Source: Certhia americana
Taxonomy: Eukaryota; Chordata; Aves; Passeriformes; Certhiidae
DNA: 64,000 nucleotides
Reading direction: 5' to 3'
Assembly (NCBI GenBank): GCA_018697195.1
Contig: CM031859.1
Location: 54,487,949-54,551,948, forward strand
In this document: positions 47,761 to 59,763 of the stretch, in pieces
Position numbering within the stretch: position 1 is the stretch's first letter
Layout of the letters: each line of letters opens with the position of its first letter
Translations under genes and position numbers: made by a program
Notes under the pieces: model-generated
The model's database searches: none
Told to the model about the DNA's origin: nothing
Seen by the model: only the letters and a program-made list of their open reading frames with translations

Positions 47761-49210
47761 TGAGGTTGTCAAAGCAAATCATTTCAACTTTTCCAAAATC
47801 AAAAATTTCACATTTTCAAGTCAAATGGCATTTTAACTTTCTTTTTATTATTATTTATTATCGAGATAGAACAAATTATTTGGAATAAATGCAGTTAACT
47901 TCACACTCACAGACTTTCATGACATGGAATAAACACTTCTTCACCCTGTCACATTTTAGAATCTTTTCTATTGGTGGTTTTGTTGGACCACCAAAGGATC
48001 TCTGGAACTAGTCAAAGTTGTTTGGTATTTCTGGCATTTCTTGCAATGACAACAAACGAAATTGATGAAAATTTTTTCTGTTCTTTCAAGAAAAGTGAGT
48101 TCAAAAGAGTGTTATGCACCCTTCTAATATGTAGCCATGTTTCACTAATCCCAAACTAATTAAAATGTGACTGTTTTTAGACAACAGATCTAAATACCCT
48201 TTTCCCAAGCATGGTCTATAGCATTACTGAAAGGTGCACAAGTATTTTTTTAAAGGCTCTTTATTTTCTGAGCCTTGTTTGCTCAAGTTTCTTTGTTTGC
48301 TTTACTTTCTAAAAACATGATATCCAACAGTGATAATCTCAGACATGAAAATTGCCAGATGTGATTAAATAAGACTTGCCAAGTTCGAGGTTTTTTTTCA
48401 CTCCTGGTTTTTCCTGTTATGTAATAGCAAACAGATAAAGCTTTTAATTTCATATGGCTCAGTTGTCAATGACATCAGTCGACTCAGCACATTTTACACT
48501 TTAATTGGTTGTCCATAAGCCAGTCCCCATCACTGCAATCATGAGTAATATTTTCCATGAGAGAAACACCAGCCTGTTCTCTGGAGCCACTACCGATGCA
48601 GATGTGGCTCTTGCTCAGAGGCAAAAAATGCCAGTGGTACCAGTGAACATCCTGGAGCATCCTCCCTCTCTCTGGAGACTCTGAAAAACCTGGTGCTTCT
48701 CAGGACAAGACAAGCTTCTTTTCTGTCTTCACAGCTGAACACTTGACCTTCAAAAGTGATGAATACACAGGAAAAGAAAAGGCAGGTTATTAAGGGACAT
48801 AATGTCTTGCAGGATTAGGCCCTTTGTGGATATGGCAGTCACTTCATTGCACTAAGCCCCAGTGTCTGATACAGACCATGGATTTTAGTAGGATTTGGCA
48901 ATAGGCTGTGAAGATACATATCCTGGAGTAATATTTGTGTGAAAGAAAAAAGACATAAGTTTGTAGACAAATTTGATAGGCCACTAGATGTTTAAAATTG
49001 AAGATATTTGCTGAGGACTGAACATAAACTGGATGATGGATTGGCTTGAGGGAGACTGTAGAAAAAACTGCTTGGAGGTCCAGTATTATCAGGCAGTTCT
49101 CAATGAAACATCACACCCATCAACACAATAGTATCAAATGTAATCTGACAGCCTGTGCAACCATGTGCTCTGTACAGCAGCATTTTCTCCCTCCAAAACT
49201 GTGGACCGGC

Positions 49211-49232
49211 TTTTTTTTATATATATATATTT
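49211..49232 (+). repeat. T8(AT)n microsatellite
   Basis: Eight T followed by about six AT units. Simple low-complexity tract just left of the CpG-bearing block. Confidence 0.9.
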
Positions 49233-49379
49233 GTTTTGTGGGAAATTGGAATAAACTACTCTGTGCCTTTGAACTTTTCTGTATTTAAATGTCCATTCCT
49301 CATGAAAGTTTGTTTGCATCAGTTATGGGTTATTTTGGCCCTTAGTCAGCTCCTTTACTCTGCATGTTGAATTTCAAAT

Positions 49380-50040
49380 TCTCTGGGTACTCTTTTCCCT
49401 GTCGGCCAATACCAAACGCCTCGACTGTGATCTAGGTCAGTGTATGTGCCTGTGTTTGAGTTCTGCTTCCCTGTGGTATCAAATGTACATTTCTCCTTCT
49501 CCAGTTGCCGTTCATCCGATCCCTTCTTTCCTTTTCCTGACGTTATCGAATTGCACCCTGGACAAGGATTTGAATTTTCATCCGTTATGTAAACCCGAGG
49601 TGGACACGGAGCTCTTGGAATCATCTCCCCTGCAGTCCTGAGGGCGACTGTCAGGAAACCTATTTAAATTACAATTAGGGAGATTGGGGAATGAAAAGCT
49701 CCATTGTTCAAACTGTATACAGTCATCTGCTTAAGTGGAGAGTGGTAAACGAGAGGCAGGCTGATTAATGCCCCGACTGAGAGCTAGCACTACTCTCTAG
49801 CTGACTCTGACATTTAATTTGTCATGTCCCATGGGAAATGCGGCACAGCAAAAGAATCAGTTTGTCAAATCACCTCGAGCTATTATTTTTCCCCTGCAGA
49901 TCCCTGAAACACATCACTTTGTTGATTAATAATCACATTTTATTTTAAAAGGGAAAGTGAAGGGCAGCTCGCTGCATAGTCATCATTTGCTGCTTTCCCT
50001 GCAAGGTCGAGAAGCTGCTCGCTAAAAAGCAGATGAAGGC
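49380..50040. promoter_or_regulatory. CpG-retaining block, candidate exon/UTR or distal enhancer
   Basis: About eleven CpGs in 49380-49640 and seven to eight more up to 50040, in a desert that otherwise has very few. There are no repeats. The right part has paired regulatory-type words: ATTTAAATTACAATTAGGG, CTGATTAATG, GTTGATTAATAATCAC and CCATGGGAAATGCGG, many with homeodomain cores. Frames are open on both strands in the left part. Such a mix is expected of a terminal exon joined to conserved UTR, or of a CpG-rich developmental enhancer. Confidence 0.45.
49505..49641 (+). CDS. Candidate terminal coding exon, strand uncertain
   Basis: A very good acceptor (ACATTTCTCCTTCTCCAG) ends at 49504. 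Entered in phase 1, the frame reads AVHPIPSFLFLTLSNCTLDK and ends LLESSPLQS at a TGA at 49639-49641. Entered in phase 2, it reads CRSSDPFFPFPDVIELHPGQ followed by GFEFSSVM and stops at 49590-49592. The first fits the exit phase of candidate exon 45324-45402. CpG is high. Against it, the - strand frame 49355-49624 (start MIPRAPCPPRVYITDENSNP) is open across the same DNA, so neither strand nor frame is decided. No known protein recognised. Confidence 0.25.
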
Positions 50041-52719
50041 CAAATAGCAGAGCACATTGTTTCTGTCCAAGCCTGGACCTACATGGCCTGGAGGAAGGTT
50101 ACCTGCATTTAAGGGGGGACCTGGGGAAGGACAAATTGGCCATGGCTCGGTGTGAAGTACAGGGAATGACAGTGCTCTTCACAGCAGCCCCAGCGCACTT
50201 TGGTATGGCAGGGGAATATACAGCATCTGGCAGAAATCAGATTTCTCTAAGGGAAAGCACAGCAAATTTTCAGTACTTGTTGTCATCACTTGCAATGTTA
50301 ACACATCAAGTAAATAAGGCAGATTTTTTTGATCTTAAGTGTGAATAACATGTCTCCAGGCCACAGGAAGGAGTCAGCAAAGGCAAGATTCTTTAAAAAA
50401 ATGTGTTAAGATGTGACTGCTTTTGGGCATTAATCCCAAAAGTTGATGGTACCAAAATGACTCAAGGAATTTGGAATCCTCTAAATATGGGTTTAAATAT
50501 TCCTGCTGAACAAGTTGTAAATCATGTAAGTCAAAGCATGAAGAGCAGCAGAATACTTAGGCACACCAGTACTACAAATAACTAGTGTTAATGGGCACAC
50601 AGCAAACTGCCTGGTTGATTTTCCTGTTACAGTGAATGGAAAAGCTCTTGTCAGCTCCAGTAGTGCAGGACAAAGTTTGTAAAACCTACATGTCACATTA
50701 ATAGCTAAATTAAATTTTGCTGTGCCCCCCCTCTGAATTTTTGTAGTGTGACACCAAAAAATCTAAATAACTGAATAGGCACTACTTAGGATTTTCCTCT
50801 CTTGCGTTCTTCCATGTTGTCCTTGATAACAATTGTTAGTGTCATGGGGTTTTTTTCTCTGTGAATAAATAAATAACTGATGTGTTGGAATCAGGTAAGA
50901 GCTCTTGGATCAATTGCAAGCACTGATGGCACTTGTTACTACATGAGATGAGACAATAGATTCATTGTCCATTCTGGCGTATAAACACCCTCTGCGTATT
51001 ATGTCAAAGAGGAAAACAAAACAAAATGGGGTTTATTGTGTATGTGCAAGTATAATCTTTCCAGGCTAGCAAGTTAAAAGTGCTTTTCATCTAGATCAAA
51101 TAAAAACAACATGAACAATACAGCCCGAAATCCTATCCAAATAGTCCAAGGCTGCTTGCTGGTACCTACTCTTCTCTGTTCTCTGATTTATGTGAGCAAA
51201 GCCAATTGTCAGTAAACCTAGGCAACATTTATTTTAACTCCTGCTCTGATAAACACCACATCCCACATCTATTAGTCAAGGCCTCAAATCAATCCGCAGG
51301 GTACTGTGAGCATCTGATCCAGGCACAGGAGCCAGGGAATGCATGCTTGGATGTGAATGGGCAGCAAAGGTAGGTGAATGAAAAGATTCCAGGCAAAACA
51401 AAGATACCTCAGTGTACTTTTTCTCCATCTCTGTTTCCTGATGCAGTGGTTATTTTGCATCCTTCAGTAATCTGGGCTGAAATAGCCCAGCATTATAAAT
51501 TTTAACTGCAGTGTAAGAATAATGACTGCAGTGGCAGAACACTATGGATGACTGGTTACAGCATCGAGTCCCATTCAATAGTCATCTTAACTATTCAAAA
51601 GCTTCATAGTGTCAGAGCAGAGAAGCGTATTTTGTGTGGCCTGAAATGAACAACCTTCCTATTTCAAATTTGAGCCTAACAGTGCACTTCACTAATCTCC
51701 TTTTGATTTGGCAGAAGGTGACCCTTCTAATTTGTTATATAACTTTGCACAGCATCCTAATTTTTTGTCAATCTTTAAAGCAGCCAGGACCACTAGATGA
51801 GCTGATTTAGGATGCCTGGTCCTTCTGGCATGAGAGACATGAGAGAGACATGCCAAAACATTCACAGAGCTGTTAGACAGACCATATATCTTAGAAAGCT
51901 GCAGTATTCCCAAAGGGGCTCCCAGATCACTCAGATTAGCCATTTCTAAATGGCATCCCAGCCGAGATGCAGTGTGCAAAACATCAATAAATTTCCATCA
52001 GGATCTAGAAGATTATTTTATTCTGAACCATACAAGAACTTATAATTTAAAACACCATCATCAGCAGGGATTTAAGCTAGGAGGAGAATTTATAGTTCAA
52101 GTGTTTTGACAAATTAATTAATTGCCAAATGTGACCAATTCTTATAAAATCATTGACTAATTTTCATCACTGATTTTTTTTCCCCCACTAGGATGATAAA
52201 ATGAACTTATGGAAAGCAGACCCCTTGATACACACTCCATCACTGTAGGAGAACATATGGTCCTGAATAATTTGAAAATAAAACATACATCTTTGTCTAG
52301 CAATTGCACAAACTGAAAGTAAACCTCCTTGATACAAGAGATTCTTTTGAGGTTAAAATTTGTTGGTTAATGATTCAAAATTTTCTGTGTATGGTATTCC
52401 TTACAGATATGTAATGAAATCTTGGCTCAGGCTGTCTGAAAAGTGGACCAAATGTTTATAGCAATTTCTGCTCTAAAAGCTGCAAGCAACATTTATTTAT
52501 AATCCCATGAGGAGAAAACTATTATTTTCTAGTTACATTTCAATCTACTCTGAAATCTGTTTGAATTTTACCAAGCTTCCCATCACTTTGTGGTGACTAG
52601 ATGCCTCCTCCATTTGAGAAATAGGTCTTAGGAGTCCTCCTTGGAGAGGGGGAAGTGACTCAATTCTTCAAAAACAAAACAGCAAACACAAGATGAACTA
52701 ACAAATCTGTAACCCCATC

Positions 52720-52830
52720 TCATTGCAATTTCATCATCTATAAAACTGCAGCTGTTTCAATTTGTGAAACTAAGCAATTTCTCCTGCACCTGTCAAACCT
52801 GCCTGGCATTTCAATAAATTGTTCCATGTG
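52720..52830. promoter_or_regulatory. Possible conserved non-coding element
   Basis: Repeat-free sequence with an E-box (CACCTG) followed by TCAAACCTGCCTGGCATTTC and CAATAAATTGTTCCATGTG, the latter close to SOX-type ATTGTT. Inference from texture. Confidence 0.15.
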
Positions 52831-54508
52831 TTGCTTTTGCTCATGCTTTAAAATAGCTTGAGAAATATGGTTTTAAAAATGGCTAAGTATAGACAAAAAA
52901 TACAGTTAATTGGAGTAAAACCACATTTTCAAACTGCCAGTCAAAACCAGTCATTGATACGTATTAAAGAAATAAGTGTACTTAAGTGAAAAGTGTAGTA
53001 ACAGATGCAAACCAGACACTCAAGAACTACGAAACAAGGGAGGCTTTCTTTCTGCCGTTTACATTATTTTCTTTCTTAGCTTAGTATTTTTCCAGGGGCA
53101 TACTCACACACACAAGAAACATATTACCCAGCACTTTTATTCCTTGTGGTCTTCACTTTATTTACAAGATGACGGCAATAAAGAGCTTTGTTTTAGAAAC
53201 ACGAGCTGAAGTGTAAGTCACCAATGCTGACTTACCAGCCTGTGGGCTGGAGCCTCCCACATGTGTAGGTTGTTGGTTTTGGGAAGACTGTGACTGAGGC
53301 AGCTTGTTTTGAGTCTCTTATTTCATATACTTTGTTATGTGTGGATTTCTTTTTGCTTAACTGTTGGAAATAAAAAATAAATATTCTGAAGTCATTTCGG
53401 GCAAAAGCTACTGAAAGTTAACACATTTTTCCTCTGAGAATGCCAAAATTTTATGAGAGTTCAATGTCAAACAGGTTAAACAATAATTATGGCATCAGAG
53501 AAAATGTTAAAAATATCCTGCAGGTAGGTTAATTTACATGGTTTCAATTTGGTGTGCAATCCTTTTACAGGAGTCCTAGTTGCCAATATAAATTACTGTG
53601 CCAGAGAATAAGTGAAATGGAGAAAGCAAACAGAAATTAAAGAAGGCAAGTAGAAGGAGAAAATACCTGAGACAGATAGGTTTTTAAATGAACTGAACAG
53701 TTTTCCTAGTAATGTGACCATGAGATAAGGGAAATCAGATGACTGCCTAGCATTGTGGACTTGGCCGGTAACTTCTTCATTAAAGACAACATTTAGAAAA
53801 GCAGCAAATGCACCAATCTCAGCTCCTTTCCATCCCTGAGAACCATTTCTTTCACTGGCAGAGTGCCTGGGAATGTGTGACATATTTTTGATTCACCTGC
53901 AAGGGAAAGCAAACCAATTTTTAGGTGGCATGCCTGCTCTGGAGAAACCCAGTGTGGTTGTCTGGATCCCATATAAACACAGAGATATGCAAAGATATTT
54001 GGGTGCAGAAGTTGCCGGAGTTTATCAAGGCTCACACAAGTTACTCCAAAAGCTTCATAAAGCACACTGCTAGGCTGAACTTTCTAGCAACTTGCAGTGG
54101 AGGAGCAGCAATCTCTCCCTTCAGCTCTGTATGAGCCTATTCAGTATGCAGGCTGCTATATGGGAAAGGTCCAGGTTGGTTAGCCCTTGGAGAGAAAGAA
54201 GGGAGAAGTATGATGGACAGAAGAAACTTGGTGAAAAGAAGATGATTTATTTATATATTTAACTTCTGGAGGACTGCCAGTGTGCTTGGAACTGCACAGA
54301 AAGAAGAACCTCATCAGGCTTGTCTCATATCTAATTACAGCTCTTTCAGGCTTAGTATATACGGAATAATTGGGGAATGGAATGAACAATCTCAGAGTAG
54401 TTCTGACCTTTTCTCCCTTCAACATTTCTTAATTAATCTTAAATAAAGAAGAACATAATTTATTTAGTCCAAGCAAGATATGCCAGAGCAGTCACCTTTG
54501 CTCTCTTA

Positions 54509-54509
<1 letters not shown>

Positions 54510-54544
<35 letters not shown>

Positions 54545-54550
54545 AAAAAA
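54510..54550 (+). repeat. (CA)n followed by A28
   Basis: About six CA units run directly into 28 A. The long pure A-run is the longest homopolymer in the window and is probably length-polymorphic. No retroposon body is recognised to its left. Confidence 0.9.
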
Positions 54551-57379
54551 GACATAAAAAATAAAGGAACTTTCAAGTCTGAAATCTGAAATGAGACCTC
54601 TTCCTTTCACAGAGAGCTGGTGGAAGGTGGATGAATGAACGAATGAACACCATGGGCTTAAGAAGGAGTGGACACTAATGAATGCTACTTTCCGACTGGG
54701 TGAATCAAATCTCAAAATCTCCTTATCAAAAATATACATCTCCCATCTCTATCACATGCATCTTAACTCCTGATATTATTCACAGGGGGGACATTGTCAA
54801 ACTGAAATGCAGGAGTTAAAAGAGAAGTGTCAGGGCCAAGATAATGAAGAGAGACTCTAAATTTCCTCCTGATGACTGTGTTATTTCTTGCCTATCCACC
54901 TCTCTAAAGGTCTTGGTAGGGTTAATGGTACCTCTGGATGATAGCTGCATCTTTAGGATGCCCATCTATAGAGCTGCTAAGCATTGAACAGCATTTATGT
55001 TCATCTTTTTTTGGGGCATTCAAGACCATCCCTGACTTGTAGTCCTAAATGAAAAGGTTTGGTTGTTAATTAACTTTGCCTACCAAAATTTCGGAGATGA
55101 ACAAGAAATCAGACTAAAGTCAGTGATATTGCTATATAAAGGGTCAGGGTCTCTGTGGAGCAGGAGAGAAGATGACATGGAGCCAGGATGCAAACTGAAC
55201 TTGAAACTTGGAGGCACAGCAGCTGTGGTTGTAATCACACCTCCAGTCTGTTGGCATAAGAGGAAAAGGTCACACTACTGAGCTAAAAGTTACTTTGGTT
55301 TGTATATCACAGGATGTCCTCCTCCAACATTAAGTTCTATTATCTTCTCTTCACATGAGTTTTCTTACAGTTATTCTTTCTATCACAGCCTAACAGTCAG
55401 AAAGGTTTTGCACAGAGGATTCCCACAGTCACTTTGTTCCCATAGCATAGAGGTTTTGTCCAACACTCCAGCCAGAAAAGTTGATGTTACAACAGCTGTC
55501 CTTACAAGGAGCCCTCCTTTGAGTTGACCCTTAAGGAATGTGGGATCCAAAGTTCTGCATGAATCAGAGTGTGTCAAACAATGTCAATGTGCTTCAAAAT
55601 GCCATTAATTTTTAAGTAAGAAATAAATTATTGTTATTCAAATTCCAACCTATCTACAGTTTAGGCCATTAAAGCTCAAGAGTCTTTCATTAGAATAATG
55701 TAAGGATCTTTTTAGAAAACAAAAGATACTGGAAGAACTGTATATTTTTTTCACTAATCTTAACTAACTAGCATGGAGAGGATTTCAAACCATTTTATGT
55801 ACCTATTCTTGAGTAAATTTTTGCAATACATCTAAATTTGTATTGTTGACCGACAGTTAAAGCATTTTTCTTAGTAACATTTTACACTTACTTCTGCTGC
55901 ACACTTGAAAACAGCCCAACTAAAAAGGATACATATGAACTGACTGAAGCAAGACAAATATCTCATAAAAATAGAGCACAAAATAAAATAAAAGATATCT
56001 TTCTCATCTGTAAGTACAAAAGCCCCCAACTTTTCCACAAACAGTCATATAAAAATAATTTTGATGGCAACAGTAGACAGTGATTTTAACTATCTTATTT
56101 GTGTACATGAAGTCTCAACTGAGATTTGAATTAACGATTTAGGTTCTGTCAGTTGTTGCAGTCTAGACAGTTGGCCAAATGATTCCTCTTAGGATAGTTG
56201 AGGTAGATTCCCAGGGTCAAATATTATGCAGGAGTCTGACTTGCAATGAGTTTGTTTTCCTGCTCTTTTAACACCCAGTACAGGTGCATGGTAGCTCCTT
56301 AAAAATACCTCCTGAAAAGGTCCCAACCCACAGGGATGCTGAAAGAGTGCTGATATGGGTAGGTGTGAATTGAACCTTTCCAGAATGGGAACCCCAGGGT
56401 CACGTTCCATCCCCATATCACACCTGTAGTCAGCTGGCAGTGGATGCAGGGTTCCCTTTTCTCTTTTTAAATATTGAGCATTTTCATCAAAATCTTAATG
56501 TGTACTGCCTGACTGACAGGGATTTCTACCATGCGTAGTCCTCTGGATCTTTTCAGAAGACAACTGAACGCCCATGGCATGGTGTGCACAGTGTACAAAT
56601 ATATATGGCCCTGAAGAGCGCGAGCAGACAGGTTGTTGGCATCTGAAAAAGTGTCCCCTTGACTGCTGAGCTGCATCATCTGACTGTACACACAGCTCCT
56701 CCCTCACTGGAGCTGGGACATTAAATAGTTTGCTGCTGCTGGTGGTGCACACCAAACCAATGTCTGTGCGCACCCACAGCAAAAGGAGATTGTCCCCACA
56801 CCGTGCACAGCTCACCCTGTGCTCCTGATGTTAAGCAGAAACTAGGTTATTGGGGTTTGCTTGTGGGAGACACAGGAGCAGAGAAATAAGTACTGTATTA
56901 TGGAGTACAGCAGGCTCCAGTCTCAGGCTGTCACCTCTTCAGCCATTTCCTGATGTGCCATGGTATGGGAACAGGCTTGGTCATGCTGGAAGACACTTAT
57001 AACACAAACATTCCCCTTGGCACTCTTGACTTTGCAGGGAAGGCAGAATCTCAATTTTGTGATGCTTTTTCCTTTTGCATTTTTTTAATGAGCTGAGTAG
57101 ACTGGAAATAATAGCTTTTCAACTTAAAACAGTATCTGTCATCTTCTGATGCCACTGCCATGTCAGCAAGACTGTATTAAACACTTCTGACCACTTGAAA
57201 AAAATTATTTTGGGGCTGCTGTTGTTAAGCTGCTTAAAATTCCTGCATGAATTTCAGCCACACAAACCCAAGCAGATGTTTGCTGCTGCTCTTTCAAGAA
57301 AAGGAAATTTTTATTTTAGCGGTGGAAACTTAGAGTAAGGGTCAGGAAAAAAAAGAATAACTTTTGTCTTCAATATGAA

Positions 57380-57522
57380 TTTGTCTGACTGAGTTACCTA
57401 TTTTTCTCTTTGTGCACTTATCTGTGAAATGGGAATGATTATTCTACCTTGTAAAGATATTTTGAGTCTTGGAAAATTGCTTGTGAGCTGATCTGGAAAT
57501 CTCTCAGTGCAGTCTTCAATAA
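57380..57522 (+). repeat. MIR-like SINE relic
   Basis: GTGCACTTATCTGTGAAATG, GGAATGATTATTCTACCTTG and TAAAGATATTTTGAGTCTTG follow the direct MIR order (CCTCATCTGTAAAATGGGGATAATAATAGTACC, then the GTTGTGAGGATTAAATG segment). Confidence 0.6.
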
Positions 57523-59034
57523 ACATTAAGATTTATTGGTTTTGGAGCTATTGTTTTCTTACTCCCTATATTTAATCATCTTTCCATAAAAGTGACTGTT
57601 GTAAATAACAACCAGCAATTATTTTATGATAATGTGCTATTTAGGAAAAAAAAAAAAAAAACCCAAACATTCTGTGCTATTGATTTGATTTTGCAGCACT
57701 GTTTTGTGGGTTTAGGTCTTGCTTGGTTTTCCACTGCCTTAGCCTTTCCATGTGTGTGTTTTTCTGCAGAGATGGTTCCCATCCTCGTGTTTTCTTCTTC
57801 TTTACATCAGCCAATTTGTTAGAAAAATATAAGCTTTCCCCTTGCTTTCAATTCTCTGATTTCTTTCTCTGTGGACACAACCCTTGACCTCCCCTGAGCC
57901 TGTAACCCTCATCAAAGCCATGTTTTTAATTAGCAGATAGAGTAACATAAAAACAGAGTTTGCTCCAAACTCTAAGTCTTTCCCAGCCCCTGCAGATCAT
58001 ATTTATCAAACTCCCCATTTGGCAGAGGAATCACATTGATTTTTCAGCAGACACAGCTGTCTGCTTTCTTAGTATCTCAGTTTGCATCACCAGTTACCAC
58101 ACAGCTATGGGTGTCCAAAACCCTCTGTGCTGTTCTTCTTGCTGGCATTTTCTTGCATCACAATGTTTTTCAGATGGATGGATGTTTAGACTAAGGATAA
58201 ATGATACTGAGGCTGCTGAGCTGAGTTATGATAGCAGTGACAACATTGTGTCCGGGGTAGAATTGCTCTAAGAATTTGACTCCAGACTCTGTGGCATTTA
58301 GAACACTGTTAATATGCACTTGTCAGAAGACTGGGAGTTCTCACAGCTGGCCCTTCCTCAAACAGAAGCCATTCTCATCTCTGAAGGCATGTAATGAAGG
58401 CAGACCAAAGCACTCTTTGGGCTCAGGCAATATCTAATCTGATCTTCAAAGGAATGAGCCAGAGCAGGCTCTCGAAAGAACCTCCCCCTATTGCTATTTG
58501 ATTTTAGTGATGGTGGATAATGAGGACCTGAAAGTGGTAAAAGAGCTGAGAGTGGGTTTGGAAAAAAACAGGCAGAATCTGAAATTAAAAAAAATAAAGT
58601 CAATTTCTCAGAAAGAGTGAGGTGAGATATAAAGTAAATCTTTAGATGAATTCTGCGCTCTGAGTTTTTCAGGAGGACACTGATGTACAGCATAGAAGAA
58701 AAAAACTTATGGGACTATGCGAACAGAAACAAAACTTATCACATCTGAAGGGAGAGCAAATTTTAAAGAACTTAGTAGAAAATGAGATAACATGCAACAT
58801 GCATTTACCCGTATGCCAGACTTGGCTGATGTCTTCCTTTGATGAGGCAAATGCGGATAAATCTAATCCATATGGCCTTTGGTCACTCAGTAACACAGTG
58901 ATAACACAGGGGAAATAAGTTAAAATGGAGAATAAGAATAATCTTACAAATATAATCATGAGCTAATGGAACAAGCTAGAAGTGTATTGTCAAGAGGAAT
59001 GTTACTGCTGGAGATGGGTTTGATACAGAACACA
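57523..59034. other. Non-coding stretch with weak exon-like ends
   Basis: An A-run lies at 57646-57661. A short + strand frame from 58174 to a stop at 58271 follows an acceptor-like TTTTTCAG and ends ELSYDSSDNIVSGVELL, with AATAAA at 58593-58598. On the - strand a frame at 58358-58693 follows another acceptor-like tract. Neither is strong enough to call. Confidence 0.35.
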
Positions 59035-59580
59035 TTTCTTGTGCTCAGAAAATTTGCCAGTGACACATAGATCTGCTTAGCAAAAGAGGACTAGAGTGGG
59101 AGGAGAAGTGTGGGATGGAAGTTAGAAGTTTGTAGCAGACTCCATGAGAAAGAACTTTGAAAGAGGACTATATGAATGCTTTGGTAACCCCAAAGAGAAC
59201 TCTTGGCCAGCAAACACAACAGCTGGAGTTACTGAGCAATGGAAAGTCTACTCTAGAGGAGGTGTCTGAAGGAAGTTGTCTTCTTTAGCCTACACAAATA
59301 CAGAAAGAAGAAATGACTGCTCTCTATAAATACACCAGTGGTTGTATATATGAGGGAAGGGCAAGATCTATATAAGTTATTGCTTTGTGTTAAGTTTGTG
59401 CTTTGTGTAAAAAAGCAAATGGGAATAAAATGGTCACGTGCAAAGCTAGGCAGAAAATGAAAGGAGGATTTCTAAATTTTCAAGCAGAGTGATTTTTCCA
59501 AAATTGGAAGAAAACTGGGCAGCTTCAAGCATTAGCTTGACAAATTTGTGGTAGGAATTACGAGATGTGTTTAGGAAAGA
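59035..59580 (+). mobile_element. Ancient CR1/L3-like LINE relic
   Basis: Words occur in CR1/L3 order: AAATTTGCCAGTGACACA (the FADD-type motif of the reverse transcriptase), CTCTATAAATACACCAGTGG, ATGGGAATAAAATGGTCACG, GGAGGATTTCTAAATTTTCA, a GTGATTTTTCCA segment, and GCTTGACAAATTTGTGG. Heavily substituted and broken by small indels, so much older than the copies at 23 and 46 kb. Ends approximate. Confidence 0.7.
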
Positions 59581-59673
59581 AGATCAAGCTTAAGCTTAAG
59601 GAGTATGGATGTGCTTTCTAGTATTGCTTTTTTTATGAAAGAGAAAGGAAGACGTTATGAATAAGAAATAAGA

Positions 59674-59763
59674 TTTTCTTCTCTCTTGATCTTTTTTCTT
59701 TCTTTCCTTTTCTCTCATTCTGCTGTCCTTCCTCTATTTTTCCCTATTTCTTTTTTCCTTTTA
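59674..59763 (+). repeat. Polypyrimidine tract, about 90 bases
   Basis: Almost pure C/T on the + strand with very few purines, lying about 100 bases after the CR1/L3-like relic. Low complexity; may form unusual DNA structure but no function can be assigned. Confidence 0.85.

Larger units (their letters stand above)
46926..49379. other. AT-rich non-coding stretch
   Basis: No exon with splice support and no named repeat after the CR1 ends. The patch 47580-47760 is repeat-free and resembles a conserved element. T8(AT)n lies at 49211-49232. Confidence 0.4.
50041..57379. other. AT-rich non-coding stretch
   Basis: Holds a 95-codon - strand frame (51692-51979), repeat-free patches near 52060-52180 and 52720-52830, a (CA)n/A28 tract at 54510-54550 and a GC-richer patch at about 56550-56820 with several CpGs. 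No exon has convincing splice sites on both sides and no interspersed repeat is named. Confidence 0.4.

Noticed and set aside
53873..54065. Acceptor-like CTTTCCCTTGCAG on the - strand with open frames after it
   Set aside because: Frames close quickly or lack a donor; nothing protein-like stands out.
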